Part shown: piece after piece, positions 17,111 through 25,854 of the stretch | Position numbering within the stretch: the first letter of the stretch is position 1 | Layout: each line of letters starts with the position of its first letter | Origin: Gudongella sp964575895 | GTDB taxonomy: Bacteria > Bacillota > Clostridia > Tissierellales > Tissierellaceae | Assembly (NCBI GenBank): GCA_964575895.1 | Contig: CAZNTE010000028.1 | Location: forward strand, 1 to 30,958 | Direction of reading: 5' to 3' | Length of the DNA: 30,958 nucleotides | Notes under the pieces: generated by a model | What the model saw: the letters and a program-made list of their open reading frames with translations, nothing else | What the model was told of the DNA's origin: nothing | The model's database searches: none | Position numbers and translations under genes: made by a program

Positions 17111-18343
17111 TTTTTCTTCAACTCTTACTGCTTCATAAACCTTCTGATTATGTTCTCTAGGTCTAATTATAAATATATATACGCATAAAAGGGCAAATGA
17201 AGTCATGATAACTACAACTCTTCTATATCCAAAGATATCCCCCAAGGCTCCAGTTGTTAACTGGATTATAATCATAAACAGATTTATGGCTGCTCCGAAA
17301 ACAGCGTTTATCTTAGCTCTCATCTCCCTAGGCAGATAAGATTGAACACTGGTTTCTCTTAGGGTTGCAGAAACCATTCCTCCAAATCCTGCAACAAATC
17401 TATTAACCAGCATGGCTGGGTAAGGCAGGAATAATAGCATCATATCCAGTAGTTCATATGTTATATATACTATTTTTGTAACCCCATATCTCTTTTTAGG
17501 TTCAACCTTTATCTTATACTGAAACATTCCACCAATAACTCTGCCCAGTGTTTCAGCACTTTGTATAATTCCAAGCATTGTAACACTTAAGAATGCTGAA
17601 GTTTGAAAGAAAGCTTGGGTCATAAGACCATTTCCCATTCCTACTCCATTAACAACACTTATATAGGAGTAGATGTATGTAATTCCCTTTTCCTTCTTTA
17701 AGAATTCAATCCCACTCATCATCTCTTTGATGTATCCCTTAAATCCAGCACTTTGACTTTTCTTGCTTTTAATTGTTTCAGCAATAAAAAGTTCAAATGT
17801 AGCTGAAAATATTAGTAATACCCCAACAATTACAAATATCCAATGTATATCAATGGTTTTATAGAGAAAGGCCGCCACTGGTGCCATTATTATTGTTACT
17901 GAGGGATAAATACTTGAAGATACTGCAAAACCCTGTTGTTCAAATCCAAGAGGTATAAGATCAGGGAACCAAGCTTGATATGCAATTCCATAAACAGAAC
18001 CAATAATCCCCAGTAAAAAGCTAATTATCAGGTAAATGTTGTAGTTAAATCCAATTCTAAAAACTAATAAAGAAATCAATAAGTACAGAACCCCTAACAA
18101 ATAGTCAAACCCTACTACTATGGGCTTTTTAGGATTCCTATCAATAATTGGAGCAATTGCAATGGGTATTATTACACTTGGTACAAGCCCGATGATAAAT
18201 AATAATGCCGCTAAAAATGTTGAGTTTGTTTCATCAAAGACCAATAAACTTAATGGTAGTCTTATAACCGTACTTCCAATAATTGATATTACAGTCCCTA
18301 TGGTGATTAATGTAAAATCCTTACTCCAAACATTTTTCCTCAT
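17108..18343 (-). CDS. MFS transporter (DHA3/MFS_3-like)
   Basis: This 411-residue membrane protein of the major facilitator superfamily has about 12 helices. The N-terminus (KDFTLITIGTVISIIGSTV) and the loop after helix 2 (APIIDRNPKKPIVVGFDYL, a form of motif A) match the MFS_3/DHA3 group that includes macrolide and other drug exporters. Drug export is therefore possible but not shown. It starts at ATG 18343 behind AGAGGTGA and has its own promoter at 18383-18411. It ends against phoH. Confidence 0.85.
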   Translation of the reverse strand: MRKNVWSKDFTLITIGTVISIIGSTVIRLPLSLLVFDETNSTFLAALLFIIGLVPSVIIPIAIAPIIDRNPKKPIVVGFDYLLGVLYLLISLLVFRIGFNYNIYLIISFLLGIIGSVYGIAYQAWFPDLIPLGFEQQGFAVSSSIYPSVTIIMAPVAAFLYKTIDIHWIFVIVGVLLIFSATFELFIAETIKSKKSQSAGFKGYIKEMMSGIEFLKKEKGITYIYSYISVVNGVGMGNGLMTQAFFQTSAFLSVTMLGIIQSAETLGRVIGGMFQYKIKVEPKKRYGVTKIVYITYELLDMMLLFLPYPAMLVNRFVAGFGGMVSATLRETSVQSYLPREMRAKINAVFGAAINLFMIIIQLTTGALGDIFGYRRVVVIMTSFALLCVYIFIIRPREHNQKVYEAVRVEEK

Positions 18344-18382
18344 AATTCACCTCTTTATGCAAGTTTTAGGTATTACTTTATA

Positions 18383-18411
18383 ATTATAATGTAGAGATGT
18401 TCTTATTTCAA
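18383..18411 (-). promoter_or_regulatory. Sigma-A-type promoter of the MFS gene
   Basis: On the minus strand TTGAAA (18406-18411) and a perfect TATAAT (18383-18388) are 17 bases apart, about 40 bases before ATG 18343. Confidence 0.7.
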
Positions 18412-18447
18412 CGATAATTTTCAGAATTATTTATTTATTTCTGTTTA

Positions 18448-19353
18448 CTAACCCTTCTTAACCAATCTTGAGTATTCCATTGCATACTTAATCTCAAATC
18501 CACTGGAGGTGTATAAGCTTAAGGCAGCATCATTTTCATCATCAACCTGAAGAAAAATATTAGATGCTCCCAGAGCAATTAGCTCCTGAACGGATCTCTG
18601 CAATAGTTCTCTTCCAAAGCCCTTACTTCTATGCTCTGGAAGTATTCCTAGCCCAAAAATACCACCTTCATCTTTTGATAAGTGTAGGTGAACCTTCCCA
18701 ATTATCTTATCCTCAACATAAGCTAAATATATATGAAACCCTCTATTTCTTTCTACATCTATGTCAATTCTCTCTTGTTCTTCCATAGCTTCATTAAAAT
18801 ATATAGCATTCTGTTTTGCAATCTCTTCAGAATCATTATTTGTTGCACTTCTTAGATCCAATCTGGCTTGTGAACTATTCATACTATTGAAATTATAGGC
18901 CATCTCAAATTCAGTATGATCATAAGTAGCTCCAGTTTTTTCTATAAGTCTCTTTCCCTCAATAGAATTTCTATCAGTTAATAGTAAGAGGTCCTTGGAT
19001 TCTCTCTTAGACCACTCATCCATTATCAATGACAGAAGTTTATTTCCTATCCCCAGTTTTCTATAGTCAGGATGAACCATTCCATTTACTTCCATAGTCC
19101 TTCCACCAAAGTCATTTATACCAAAGTATCCTATCAATTTGTCTCCATTCCAATAGGTGAACTCATTTATTTCCCTAAAAACCTTTGGATTATTAATATT
19201 TGCTCCTGCCAGTTTATAATCTAACTCAAATTTAAAATTTGTGCCATCAAATCTTTTGCAATTATCTTCAAGTTCTTTAATCCTATTACAGACTTCCTCA
19301 TCTAGGTGCTCATACAGCATGATAAATGGTTTTTTCACATTCCCATCCCCCAT
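18448..19353 (-). CDS. Tandem GNAT N-acetyltransferase
   Basis: This 301-residue protein contains two GNAT acetyltransferase domains. The acetyl-CoA loops are GMVHPDYRKLGIGNKLL at about residues 92-108 and GLGILPEHRSKGFGRELL at about 232-249; in this two-domain type the N-terminal copy is often degenerate, but here both loops look usable. The acceptor substrate is unknown. The start is unsure: ATG 19353 is poorly supported, GTG 19338 has a G-rich stretch 8 bases upstream, and the domain itself could begin at ATG 19320. The gene stands downstream of the nrdJ terminator, so it needs its own promoter. Confidence 0.82.
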   Translation of the reverse strand: MGDGNVKKPFIMLYEHLDEEVCNRIKELEDNCKRFDGTNFKFELDYKLAGANINNPKVFREINEFTYWNGDKLIGYFGINDFGGRTMEVNGMVHPDYRKLGIGNKLLSLIMDEWSKRESKDLLLLTDRNSIEGKRLIEKTGATYDHTEFEMAYNFNSMNSSQARLDLRSATNNDSEEIAKQNAIYFNEAMEEQERIDIDVERNRGFHIYLAYVEDKIIGKVHLHLSKDEGGIFGLGILPEHRSKGFGRELLQRSVQELIALGASNIFLQVDDENDAALSLYTSSGFEIKYAMEYSRLVKKG

Positions 19354-19416
19354 TTTTAGTGGTTTCTTCTACTAATTAGATACTACATTATTTTTAAGAA
19401 ATCTACAATTACTACT

Positions 19417-19445
19417 TAAAAAGCCTCCCAGAATTTATCTGGGAG
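19417..19445 (-). terminator. Intrinsic terminator after nrdJ
   Basis: On the minus strand CTCCCAGA and TCTGGGAG form an eight-base-pair stem around a five-base loop, followed by GCTTTTTAAG. It lies about 25 bases past the nrdJ stop. Confidence 0.85.
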
Positions 19446-19468
19446 ACCATGACTAACTTATTCTTTTT

Positions 19469-21598
19469 TTATACTGAGCAAGGACTGTATCCACACTCTT
19501 GGCATTCTGAACATCCACCGGAGTGATTAAGTTGTCCACCACACATTGGACAAGTATCTGGATCTACTTTTAATTGTTCTTCTGCCAATTGTCTTATTTC
19601 ATCTTGTAATTCATCTATCTTATCTATATTACTCTTCTTCTTATTTGTTATTAAGATACCACTTCTTGAACAACCATCTCTATAAATAGTAATACCTTTT
19701 AAACCTCTTTCCCATGCATGTAGATAAAGAGCTTCTACATCCTCAACACTAAATTCGTTTGGTACGTTTACTGTGGATGAGATACTAGCATCTATATATT
19801 GTTGCCAAGTTGCTTGAACTTCAATTCTTTCCTCATAATTTAAGTTTGATGTTGTAACGAAGAAATCAGGAAGCTCTTCTTCATATGACAATCCATTAAC
19901 TTCCATATACTCCTTAACTATAGGAGTGAATACTTTATAGTAGGTATCCTCATGATGAAGTGATTCAGATTTTCTTGTGTAGGCAACTTGGAATATTGGC
20001 TCTACCCCATTACTACATCCTACAAGTGTAGAAATGCTTCCAGTTGGAGGAATAGTTAATAATTGACTATTTCTAAGTCCGTTTTCCTTGATAAGCTCAA
20101 GAACATCCTCATCTGCATTCTCTTGTAAGAATGGTGAGTCTAATACTGCATCAAGATTAAATCTTGGGAATGGACCATCTTTCTCAGCTAGGAATGCTGA
20201 TTGTCTAAGGGCTTCATTTACCATTATTCTTCCTATTTGGTGAATTAATGATAAGGATTCGCTACTTCCATATTTTACTCCCATCTTGATAAACATATCT
20301 GCAAGACCCATGATTCCAAGTCCGATTTGTCTTAGATCTCTTGACATTTCTCTTTGTTGCTCTAATGGATGTAGGTTCATATTCTCATCAAGAACCTCAT
20401 TTAAATATATAACGCCATTTCTAACCATCTCTCCAAATCTTTCAAATTCAAATCGTGCATATTTTGTGAATGGATGCTTTACAAATTCACTTAAATTTAT
20501 GGATGAAAGGTTGCAACTTCCAAAGGCTGGTAGGGTTTCTTCTGCACATGGATTAACTCCTGCAAATTCGAATGTTTCATCATGACTCATCAAATGCCAT
20601 GAATCAATTCTATCCTTATATAGTATTCCCGGCTCTGCCATATTCCAGTTGTTTAGTGCTAGTTTCTTGTACAAGTCTCTAGCCTTTACAGTTTTTCTAA
20701 TTTCCTCACCTGTGGATTCAACTTTAAAGTAAAGATCATAGTCAGTATCCTCTTTAACAGCCTTCATAAAAACATCGTCAACATTAACTGATATATTTGC
20801 GAAGGTAACCTTCTGCAGGTCATTTTTTACATTAATAAAATCTTCAATATCAGGGTGATTGCAATCTAAGTTAAGCATCAAAGCTCCCCTTCTACCCCTC
20901 ATGCCTATAAGTCCCGTTACCAGTGAGTAAAGATCCATGAAACTTACTGCACCGGTGGTAGTACTTGCTGCATTATTTACCTTAGCTCCCTTTGGTCTTA
21001 GTTTTGATAAAGTAAGTCCAACCCCTCCACCATAGGAGTATGTTCTTGCTAGGTATTTTGCAGTATCAAATATGGACTCAATATTATCTTCCACCTTAGG
21101 CATAACATAACAATTACTTAGGGTTATCTTTCTCCCCTTTTTATCCAAACCTCTACCTGCAAGAATTCTACCCGCTGGCATGAATTTCTTGTCTTTAATG
21201 GCTTTTTTAACTGGATTATTTCCACCACTAACTCTATCTAAAAACTCATCAAAGGACTCAGAATCATATCTGTATTTTTTCTCGTAAATATCCCTTTGAA
21301 GGTCAGTCATATTCCAACCTTGTTCTCTTAATCTAGCTCTTTCTTCACGGTAGATGATATACTTTCTAGCTACTTCAGGTCTAGATTTCATCAATTCCAC
21401 TTCTACATAGTCTTGAATTTCTTCAATATTTACAGTTTCCTTGTTTTGAAATGCCTCTATGGCATTAGCAGCAATGGATTTAGCTAGTTCCTCATCCACA
21501 CCTTTTTCAGTTTCATACATAGCCTTTTTTACTGCAACTTCAATTTTTTCAGCTTCAAATTCCACAATTTGACCATTACGTTTTTCAACTTTCAACAT
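19469..21598 (-). CDS. nrdJ: Adenosylcobalamin-dependent (class II) ribonucleotide reductase
   Basis: It reduces ribonucleotides to deoxyribonucleotides using coenzyme B12. The 709-residue protein has an N-terminal ATP-cone (about residues 1-95, starting KVEKRNGQIVEFEAEKIEVAVKKAM), the active-site cysteine of SNCYVMP, the NPCAEETLP motif and the C-terminal cysteine tail (C683, C686, C696, C699, C702, C707) typical of NrdJ. No NrdB partner is nearby, as expected for class II. It starts at ATG 21598 with AAGGAGG at 8 bases. An NrdR-type box pair overlaps its promoter, so the NrdR repressor probably controls it. A terminator follows. Confidence 0.93.
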   Translation of the reverse strand: MLKVEKRNGQIVEFEAEKIEVAVKKAMYETEKGVDEELAKSIAANAIEAFQNKETVNIEEIQDYVEVELMKSRPEVARKYIIYREERARLREQGWNMTDLQRDIYEKKYRYDSESFDEFLDRVSGGNNPVKKAIKDKKFMPAGRILAGRGLDKKGRKITLSNCYVMPKVEDNIESIFDTAKYLARTYSYGGGVGLTLSKLRPKGAKVNNAASTTTGAVSFMDLYSLVTGLIGMRGRRGALMLNLDCNHPDIEDFINVKNDLQKVTFANISVNVDDVFMKAVKEDTDYDLYFKVESTGEEIRKTVKARDLYKKLALNNWNMAEPGILYKDRIDSWHLMSHDETFEFAGVNPCAEETLPAFGSCNLSSINLSEFVKHPFTKYARFEFERFGEMVRNGVIYLNEVLDENMNLHPLEQQREMSRDLRQIGLGIMGLADMFIKMGVKYGSSESLSLIHQIGRIMVNEALRQSAFLAEKDGPFPRFNLDAVLDSPFLQENADEDVLELIKENGLRNSQLLTIPPTGSISTLVGCSNGVEPIFQVAYTRKSESLHHEDTYYKVFTPIVKEYMEVNGLSYEEELPDFFVTTSNLNYEERIEVQATWQQYIDASISSTVNVPNEFSVEDVEALYLHAWERGLKGITIYRDGCSRSGILITNKKKSNIDKIDELQDEIRQLAEEQLKVDPDTCPMCGGQLNHSGGCSECQECGYSPCSV

Positions 21599-21642
21599 AC
21601 CCAGCGCCTCCTTGACCCATGGTTATAATATTAAGAATAATT

Positions 21643-21654
21643 ACTATATATTGT
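21643..21654. promoter_or_regulatory. NrdR box 1 upstream of nrdJ
   Basis: ACTATATATTGT fits the palindromic NrdR consensus ACWATATATWGT at all twelve positions. It lies just downstream of the nrdJ -10, about 45 bases before the start codon, where repressor binding would block transcription. Confidence 0.7.
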
Positions 21655-21662
21655 GTATAATA

Positions 21663-21671
21663 ATTATAGCA
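21663..21671 (-). promoter_or_regulatory. Extended -10 promoter of nrdJ
   Basis: On the minus strand TGCTATAAT is an extended -10 element (TGnTATAAT). It lies between the two NrdR-type boxes. There is no strong -35, which suits an extended -10 promoter. Confidence 0.6.
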
Positions 21672-21676
21672 TATAC

Positions 21677-21688
21677 AACATATATACA
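21677..21688. promoter_or_regulatory. NrdR box 2 (degenerate) upstream of nrdJ
   Basis: AACATATATACA matches the NrdR consensus at 8 of 12 positions. It lies in the -35 region, 34 bases centre to centre from box 1; NrdR sites usually come as pairs near three helical turns apart. Confidence 0.45.
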
Positions 21689-21876
21689 ATTTACCATATA
21701 AAACCATTAAATTCAAGTCAAATAAATCTTATTTTCGTATTGATTTGTGATGGATTTTGTGCTATAGCATATGGCTTATTCACTGTCTATGTTTTTACTA
21801 CCTTGATTCTGAATAATTATTCTTATATTATATATATGGAAGCTTGTTGTGTTTATTTCCAAAGGAGAGGGTTTAA

Positions 21877-22479
21877 GTGAGTTATGTTAATGTTCTTGAG
21901 AAAATACTAGATTCTAAAGATACAACTGCTGGAGGAGGGAGTGCTTCAGCAATTGCTGGTGCCATGTCTTGTGGCCTAATTGGAATGGTAGCTAGATTGT
22001 CCATTATGAAGTGCTATGGTTTAACTGACAATCAGTATATTGCCTTTGCCGAAGAGTTAGATAACATAAATTTCAAACTCTTAAGAGGATCCATGGAAGA
22101 TTCAAAATCATACTGTGATATAGAAAGTGCTTTTTTACTTCCAAAGGATACTGATGAAAACCTTAGTAATAGAGAAAAAGCAATTCTCGAAGCTGCCCTA
22201 TGTGAAATAGACATAGAACTTAAGAATGCTCAGTTTTGTAAAAGAGTTATAAGAATAGGCCAAATTTTAAAGGGAAACTCAGACTCTAATTTAAGATCAG
22301 ATCTAGAAACAGGAATTGAACTTGCCAATGTAGCTTTAAATGGTTCCATAAGGACCATTAAAGATACTCTTACCCTGGTTAAGGATAAGGGGATAAAAGA
22401 AGAGGTTTACGAGAAAATGAAGTACCTAATGGAAAAAGATGACTACTTTGAAAAAGTAAATAATACAAGACAATACTAG
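21877..22479 (+). CDS. Cyclodeaminase/cyclohydrolase family protein (FTCD C-terminal type)
   Basis: This 200-residue protein has the fold of the cyclodeaminase half of FTCD and of bacterial FchA (methenyl-tetrahydrofolate cyclohydrolase). The signature TTAGGGSASAIAGAMSCGLIGMVA at about residues 16-39 matches the family's PGGGS.SA.AGA loop. It is all-helical and cytosolic. It likely acts on formimino- or methenyl-tetrahydrofolate in one-carbon or histidine/purine breakdown; which of the two reactions cannot be settled. It starts at GTG 21877 behind AAAGGAG at 9 bases, and diverges from nrdJ. It ends at a strong hairpin. Confidence 0.83.
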   Translation: MSYVNVLEKILDSKDTTAGGGSASAIAGAMSCGLIGMVARLSIMKCYGLTDNQYIAFAEELDNINFKLLRGSMEDSKSYCDIESAFLLPKDTDENLSNREKAILEAALCEIDIELKNAQFCKRVIRIGQILKGNSDSNLRSDLETGIELANVALNGSIRTIKDTLTLVKDKGIKEEVYEKMKYLMEKDDYFEKVNNTRQY

Positions 22480-22481
22480 AA

Positions 22482-22522
22482 ACCGCCTTAAGCCAAGATA
22501 TTTGACTTAAGGCGGTATTTTA
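22482..22522. terminator. Bidirectional terminator after the cyclodeaminase-like gene
   Basis: ACCGCCTTAAG (22482-22492) and CTTAAGGCGGT (22506-22516) pair over eleven bases, extended inward by CAA/TTG after one mismatch. ATTTTAAT follows on the plus strand. The M20 amidohydrolase gene ends against it from the other side. Confidence 0.85.
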
Positions 22523-23797
22523 ATCTAAATTTAGCCATCCTGTTATATATTCTTCCTTACTCATTACCGGTGTGAACTTTTCTAGTATATTGGTTAATTT
22601 CTCCTTATTACTTAACATATTTTCTATGGCATCACTAACAATTTTAGCTGTGGTTACATAGGCCATTTCTTCATCCTTAATATAGAAATCAGCCCCATGG
22701 AAGCTTCCACCAAACCCACTGAATCCAAAATGGGCAACTGGGACTATTGATGAAACATCTGCTATATCATCTGATGCAAAAGTTCTTCCACCTTTATGAA
22801 TATCTTCCTTCGAGATGTATTCCCTGGAAGAATCACTTATATAGTTTTCCAATAACTCAAAGTAATTACTTGGTAAATAACCTGGCATGGTTTCTATTTC
22901 ACATTCACAACCCATTGCCTTTGCGCTGTGGATAAATGCATTGTCTATTCTCTTGTTTGCATCCTCTATTGCTAATACTGAGCTTCCACGAATGTATGTT
23001 TCAATTACAACCCTATGGGGAACAGTATTAACTGCGTCTCCACCTTCCTTGATAATTGGATGAAATCTAATATGATCATCATCTTGGAATGTTTCCCTTA
23101 ATAGAGCAACTGCATTTAATGCTAATAAGGCTGCATTCAGGGCATTTTTACCTCTATGAGGATAAGCCCCACTATGAGCTGATACTCCTTTAAATACGGC
23201 TGTTTTAGCCACAAAGCCATTGGATGCTGTGCCTGTTTCAATTACATGACCCTCTAAGGAATTCCCATGTCCTCCAATTATAAGATCTACATCATCAAAG
23301 GCACCATCAACTATAAGATTCTGTTTCCCAGAAAACACCTTTAACTTCTTATCCTTTATTAAGTTCAATCTGTAATCAAAATCAACAAATTCTTCTGCTG
23401 GAGCCCCAATAATTGAAACTCTTCCACCATATTTTTCTAAGGCCTTGCTCCTTGCCAAGGCTTTAAATGTAGCTACCATTACTGCCATTTGAGCATTGTG
23501 CCCACAGGAATGAGCTGCATGGTCTTCATTAAGAGCATTCTTATGACCCTTGGTAGGTAAAGCATCCATATCAAATAATAGACCAATATGAGGACTTCCT
23601 TCACCAATGGTAGCCTTAAATCCAGTTATGGCATAGGTTTTAAAATCGGTTAATGGAATATCTCTAATATATTCGCCTAAAATTTCCCTGGTTTTAAACT
23701 CCTTGTATCCTAATTCAGGATTATCAAATAGGTCTCTTCCAAGATTAATAATTTCTTCTCTTAAATCTTCTACTATCTCAGAACTTCTCTGTGTCAT
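22520..23797 (-). CDS. M20 family amidohydrolase (aminobenzoyl-glutamate hydrolase-like)
   Basis: This 425-residue metal-dependent amidohydrolase of peptidase family M20D starts with LREEIINLGRDLFDNPELGYKE. Metal-site features are LLFDMDALP at about 73-81 and SCGHNAQM with C98/H100, then GAPAEEF, and the dimerisation domain opens with KGVSAHSGAYPHRG. The family cleaves N-acyl or N-aroyl amino acids; AbgB-like p-aminobenzoyl-glutamate hydrolases are the nearest in style. I chose ATG 23797 (AGGTGA 6-7 bases upstream) over TTG 23803. It lies downstream of deoD in the same direction with no terminator between, so they probably share a transcript. Confidence 0.87.
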   Translation of the reverse strand: MTQRSSEIVEDLREEIINLGRDLFDNPELGYKEFKTREILGEYIRDIPLTDFKTYAITGFKATIGEGSPHIGLLFDMDALPTKGHKNALNEDHAAHSCGHNAQMAVMVATFKALARSKALEKYGGRVSIIGAPAEEFVDFDYRLNLIKDKKLKVFSGKQNLIVDGAFDDVDLIIGGHGNSLEGHVIETGTASNGFVAKTAVFKGVSAHSGAYPHRGKNALNAALLALNAVALLRETFQDDDHIRFHPIIKEGGDAVNTVPHRVVIETYIRGSSVLAIEDANKRIDNAFIHSAKAMGCECEIETMPGYLPSNYFELLENYISDSSREYISKEDIHKGGRTFASDDIADVSSIVPVAHFGFSGFGGSFHGADFYIKDEEMAYVTTAKIVSDAIENMLSNKEKLTNILEKFTPVMSKEEYITGWLNLD

Positions 23798-23852
23798 CTT
23801 CAATCACCTCTATCTGGATATAACAACAGTTAAACAAGTCATACCCCATCAA

Positions 23853-24554
23853 TTAAGCTAATTCTAATGCTATTTCCATCATTTTTGTAAAACTTCTCTC
23901 CCTCTCTTCAGGAGTTGTTTCCTCCTTAGTTACCAAGGAATCACTTACTGTTAAAATGGTAAGGGCGTTAACTCCAGCATGGGCAGCATTACAATACAAG
24001 GCATAACTCTCCATCTCAACTGCCAATACATTCATGTCCGTCCATTTTTGATTGCCATCCTTATCAGCTGAATAGAAGGTGTCACTTGTAAGTATATTAC
24101 CTACATGTACAGGTATGTTTTTCTCCTCAGCAGCCTTAACTGCCTTATATAATAATTCCCAAGAAGCTGTAGCAGAATATATTCCTGGCAAATTATATTG
24201 ATCTCCATAACTGGAATTTGTACTTGCTCCCATCCCTATAATTACATCGTAAAGTTTTAAGCCCTCTTGAAAAGCACCACAGGATCCAACTCTGATAAGG
24301 TTTTTAACTCCATAAAAATGTATTAACTCATAAGAGTAAATACCTATGGATGGAACCCCCATCCCAGTTCCCATAACTGATATTCTCTTTCCCTTGTAGG
24401 TTCCTGTATATCCAAACATATTCCTTACGCCATTAAACTGCACTGGATTTTCCAAGAATTTCTCTGCAATAAATTTAGCTCTCAAGGGATCTCCTGGTAA
24501 TAATATTGTTTCTGCTATATCGCCTTTTTTAGCACTAATATGTGGTGTAGTCAC
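23853..24554 (-). CDS. deoD: Purine nucleoside phosphorylase, DeoD type
   Basis: DeoD splits purine (deoxy)nucleosides with phosphate into base and sugar-1-phosphate. The 233-residue protein has the hexameric DeoD pattern: TTPHISAKKGDIAETILLPG, phosphate-binding GDPLRA at 21-26, IRVGSCGAF, the substrate loop AVEMESYALY and the acid in TVSDSLV. I chose GTG 24554, since AAGGAG stands 9 bases before it and DeoD proteins begin with (M)TTPHI; the upstream ATG 24581 adds nine foreign residues. It lies 68 bases after the LacI-type regulator gene on the same strand, which suggests the regulator controls purine nucleoside use. Confidence 0.95.
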   Translation of the reverse strand: MTTPHISAKKGDIAETILLPGDPLRAKFIAEKFLENPVQFNGVRNMFGYTGTYKGKRISVMGTGMGVPSIGIYSYELIHFYGVKNLIRVGSCGAFQEGLKLYDVIIGMGASTNSSYGDQYNLPGIYSATASWELLYKAVKAAEEKNIPVHVGNILTSDTFYSADKDGNQKWTDMNVLAVEMESYALYCNAAHAGVNALTILTVSDSLVTKEETTPEERERSFTKMMEIALELA

Positions 24555-24622
24555 ATTATCACACTCCTTTTTAGTAATCATATATTATTTTCCCATTTTA
24601 GACTAATTTAAACCTTTATTGG

Positions 24623-25609
24623 CTACTTTGCACTGTCTCTTATAACCAATTGAGGAATAAGTTTTCTTTTGTTTCCTTTTTTGTTGTTTGATATCATACC
24701 TAATAGAACCTCAACAGCATTGCTACCTATACTGTAGATGGGCAATCTAACAGTAGTAAGAGGAGGATCCATGTACTTAGAAATATATATATCATCATAG
24801 CCAACTATCTTAATATCTTCAGGTACTCTATACCCCATTTCCTTTAAACCTCTTATGGCACCTATTGCAATAATATCATTGCCACAGAAGATGCCATCCA
24901 CCTTATTATTCCTTGTAATCATCTTTGCCCCTTCATAACCTGTATCTATGGAAAACTTCCCATAGTAATACAAGGATTCATTTATTTCAATGTCAAAGTC
25001 CTTAAGGGCCTTAAGCATACCCTTGTGTCTATTCATTGAAGGATTGTCCTTTAGACTTGATGTAATGTGTCCAATGTTCTTACATCCAGCTTCTACTAGA
25101 TGTTTAGTTGCAATATATCCTCCATACTCATTATCAACTATTACCTTCCCTATATTGCTTCCAACAACCACATCTCTATCTAGGAGTACTATTGGATAAC
25201 TTACCCTATCAATAACTTCTATATCTTCTTTTGTTGAAGCTGCAATTATTGCCCCATCTACCTTCTTTTCCTCTAGAATCTTAAGATATTGCTTTTCTCT
25301 ATTATCTTTTCCATAAGTACTACACAATATTAAAGAGTATCCTTCGGCTTCAGAAGCATCCTCTATTCCCTTTGCCAGTTCAGAAAAAAACGGGTTGGTT
25401 ACATTAGGAATTACAAGACCAAAGGTCTTTGTGCTTTTAACCCTTAGGCTCTTGGCTATACCGTTGGGTATATACCCCTGCTCCTCTACAATATTAAGTA
25501 TTCGCTCCCTAGTCTTTGAACTAATACTTTTATCCTTACCGTTTAAAACCTTGGAAACTGTGGCACTGGATACTCCTGCCAGCTTTGCAATATCTTTTAT
25601 AGTAACCAT
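24623..25609 (-). CDS. LacI family transcriptional regulator
   Basis: This 328-residue regulator has an N-terminal LacI helix-turn-helix (VTIKDIAKLAGVSSATVSKVLNG) with hinge, and a periplasmic-binding-protein-like sensor domain from about residue 60 (TFGLVIPNVTNPFFSELAKGIEDA). It resembles RbsR/CcpA-type regulators that bind sugars or nucleobases. The order with deoD and an amidohydrolase behind it suggests a ribose, nucleoside or purine signal, but this is inferred from position only. It starts at ATG 25609 behind TAGGAG. A palindrome 38-55 bases upstream could be its own operator. Confidence 0.9.
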   Translation of the reverse strand: MVTIKDIAKLAGVSSATVSKVLNGKDKSISSKTRERILNIVEEQGYIPNGIAKSLRVKSTKTFGLVIPNVTNPFFSELAKGIEDASEAEGYSLILCSTYGKDNREKQYLKILEEKKVDGAIIAASTKEDIEVIDRVSYPIVLLDRDVVVGSNIGKVIVDNEYGGYIATKHLVEAGCKNIGHITSSLKDNPSMNRHKGMLKALKDFDIEINESLYYYGKFSIDTGYEGAKMITRNNKVDGIFCGNDIIAIGAIRGLKEMGYRVPEDIKIVGYDDIYISKYMDPPLTTVRLPIYSIGSNAVEVLLGMISNNKKGNKRKLIPQLVIRDSAK

Positions 25610-25646
25610 CTTAGCAACTCCTATAAACTTTATTCCTTCTTATATT

Positions 25647-25664
25647 ACTACCCATATTAGTAGT
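25647..25664. promoter_or_regulatory. Candidate operator upstream of the LacI-type regulator gene
   Basis: ACTACCCATATTAGTAGT is an 18-base imperfect palindrome with 7 of 9 half-site positions matching. It lies 38-55 bases before the regulator start, where autoregulation would act. It lacks the central CG usual for LacI-family operators. Confidence 0.3.
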
Positions 25665-25854
25665 GAACTAATTATTTACTTACCATATGTTATATTTTCC
25701 ATAATTCGGGTGATGACTTCAATTAACCATTAATCAGCATATACGGCATAAAAAGAGCATAAAAACTCCATTTTCTCGTTGAGAATTAATCATATTTTTG
25801 TTCTACTTATAGTGTAGATAATTAAACCACTCAATTTGGATTGTGGAGGTAATT

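Noticed and set aside
21653..21880. 75-codon plus-strand open frame between nrdJ and the cyclodeaminase-like gene
   Set aside because: It is extremely AT-rich, Tyr/Ile-heavy, covers the nrdJ promoter with its NrdR boxes, and has no ribosome binding site.
25746..25765. Tandem GCATAAAAA copies as the left terminal repeat of the insertion sequence
   Set aside because: No convincing inverted partner was found at 27375-27430; kept only as a possible boundary.
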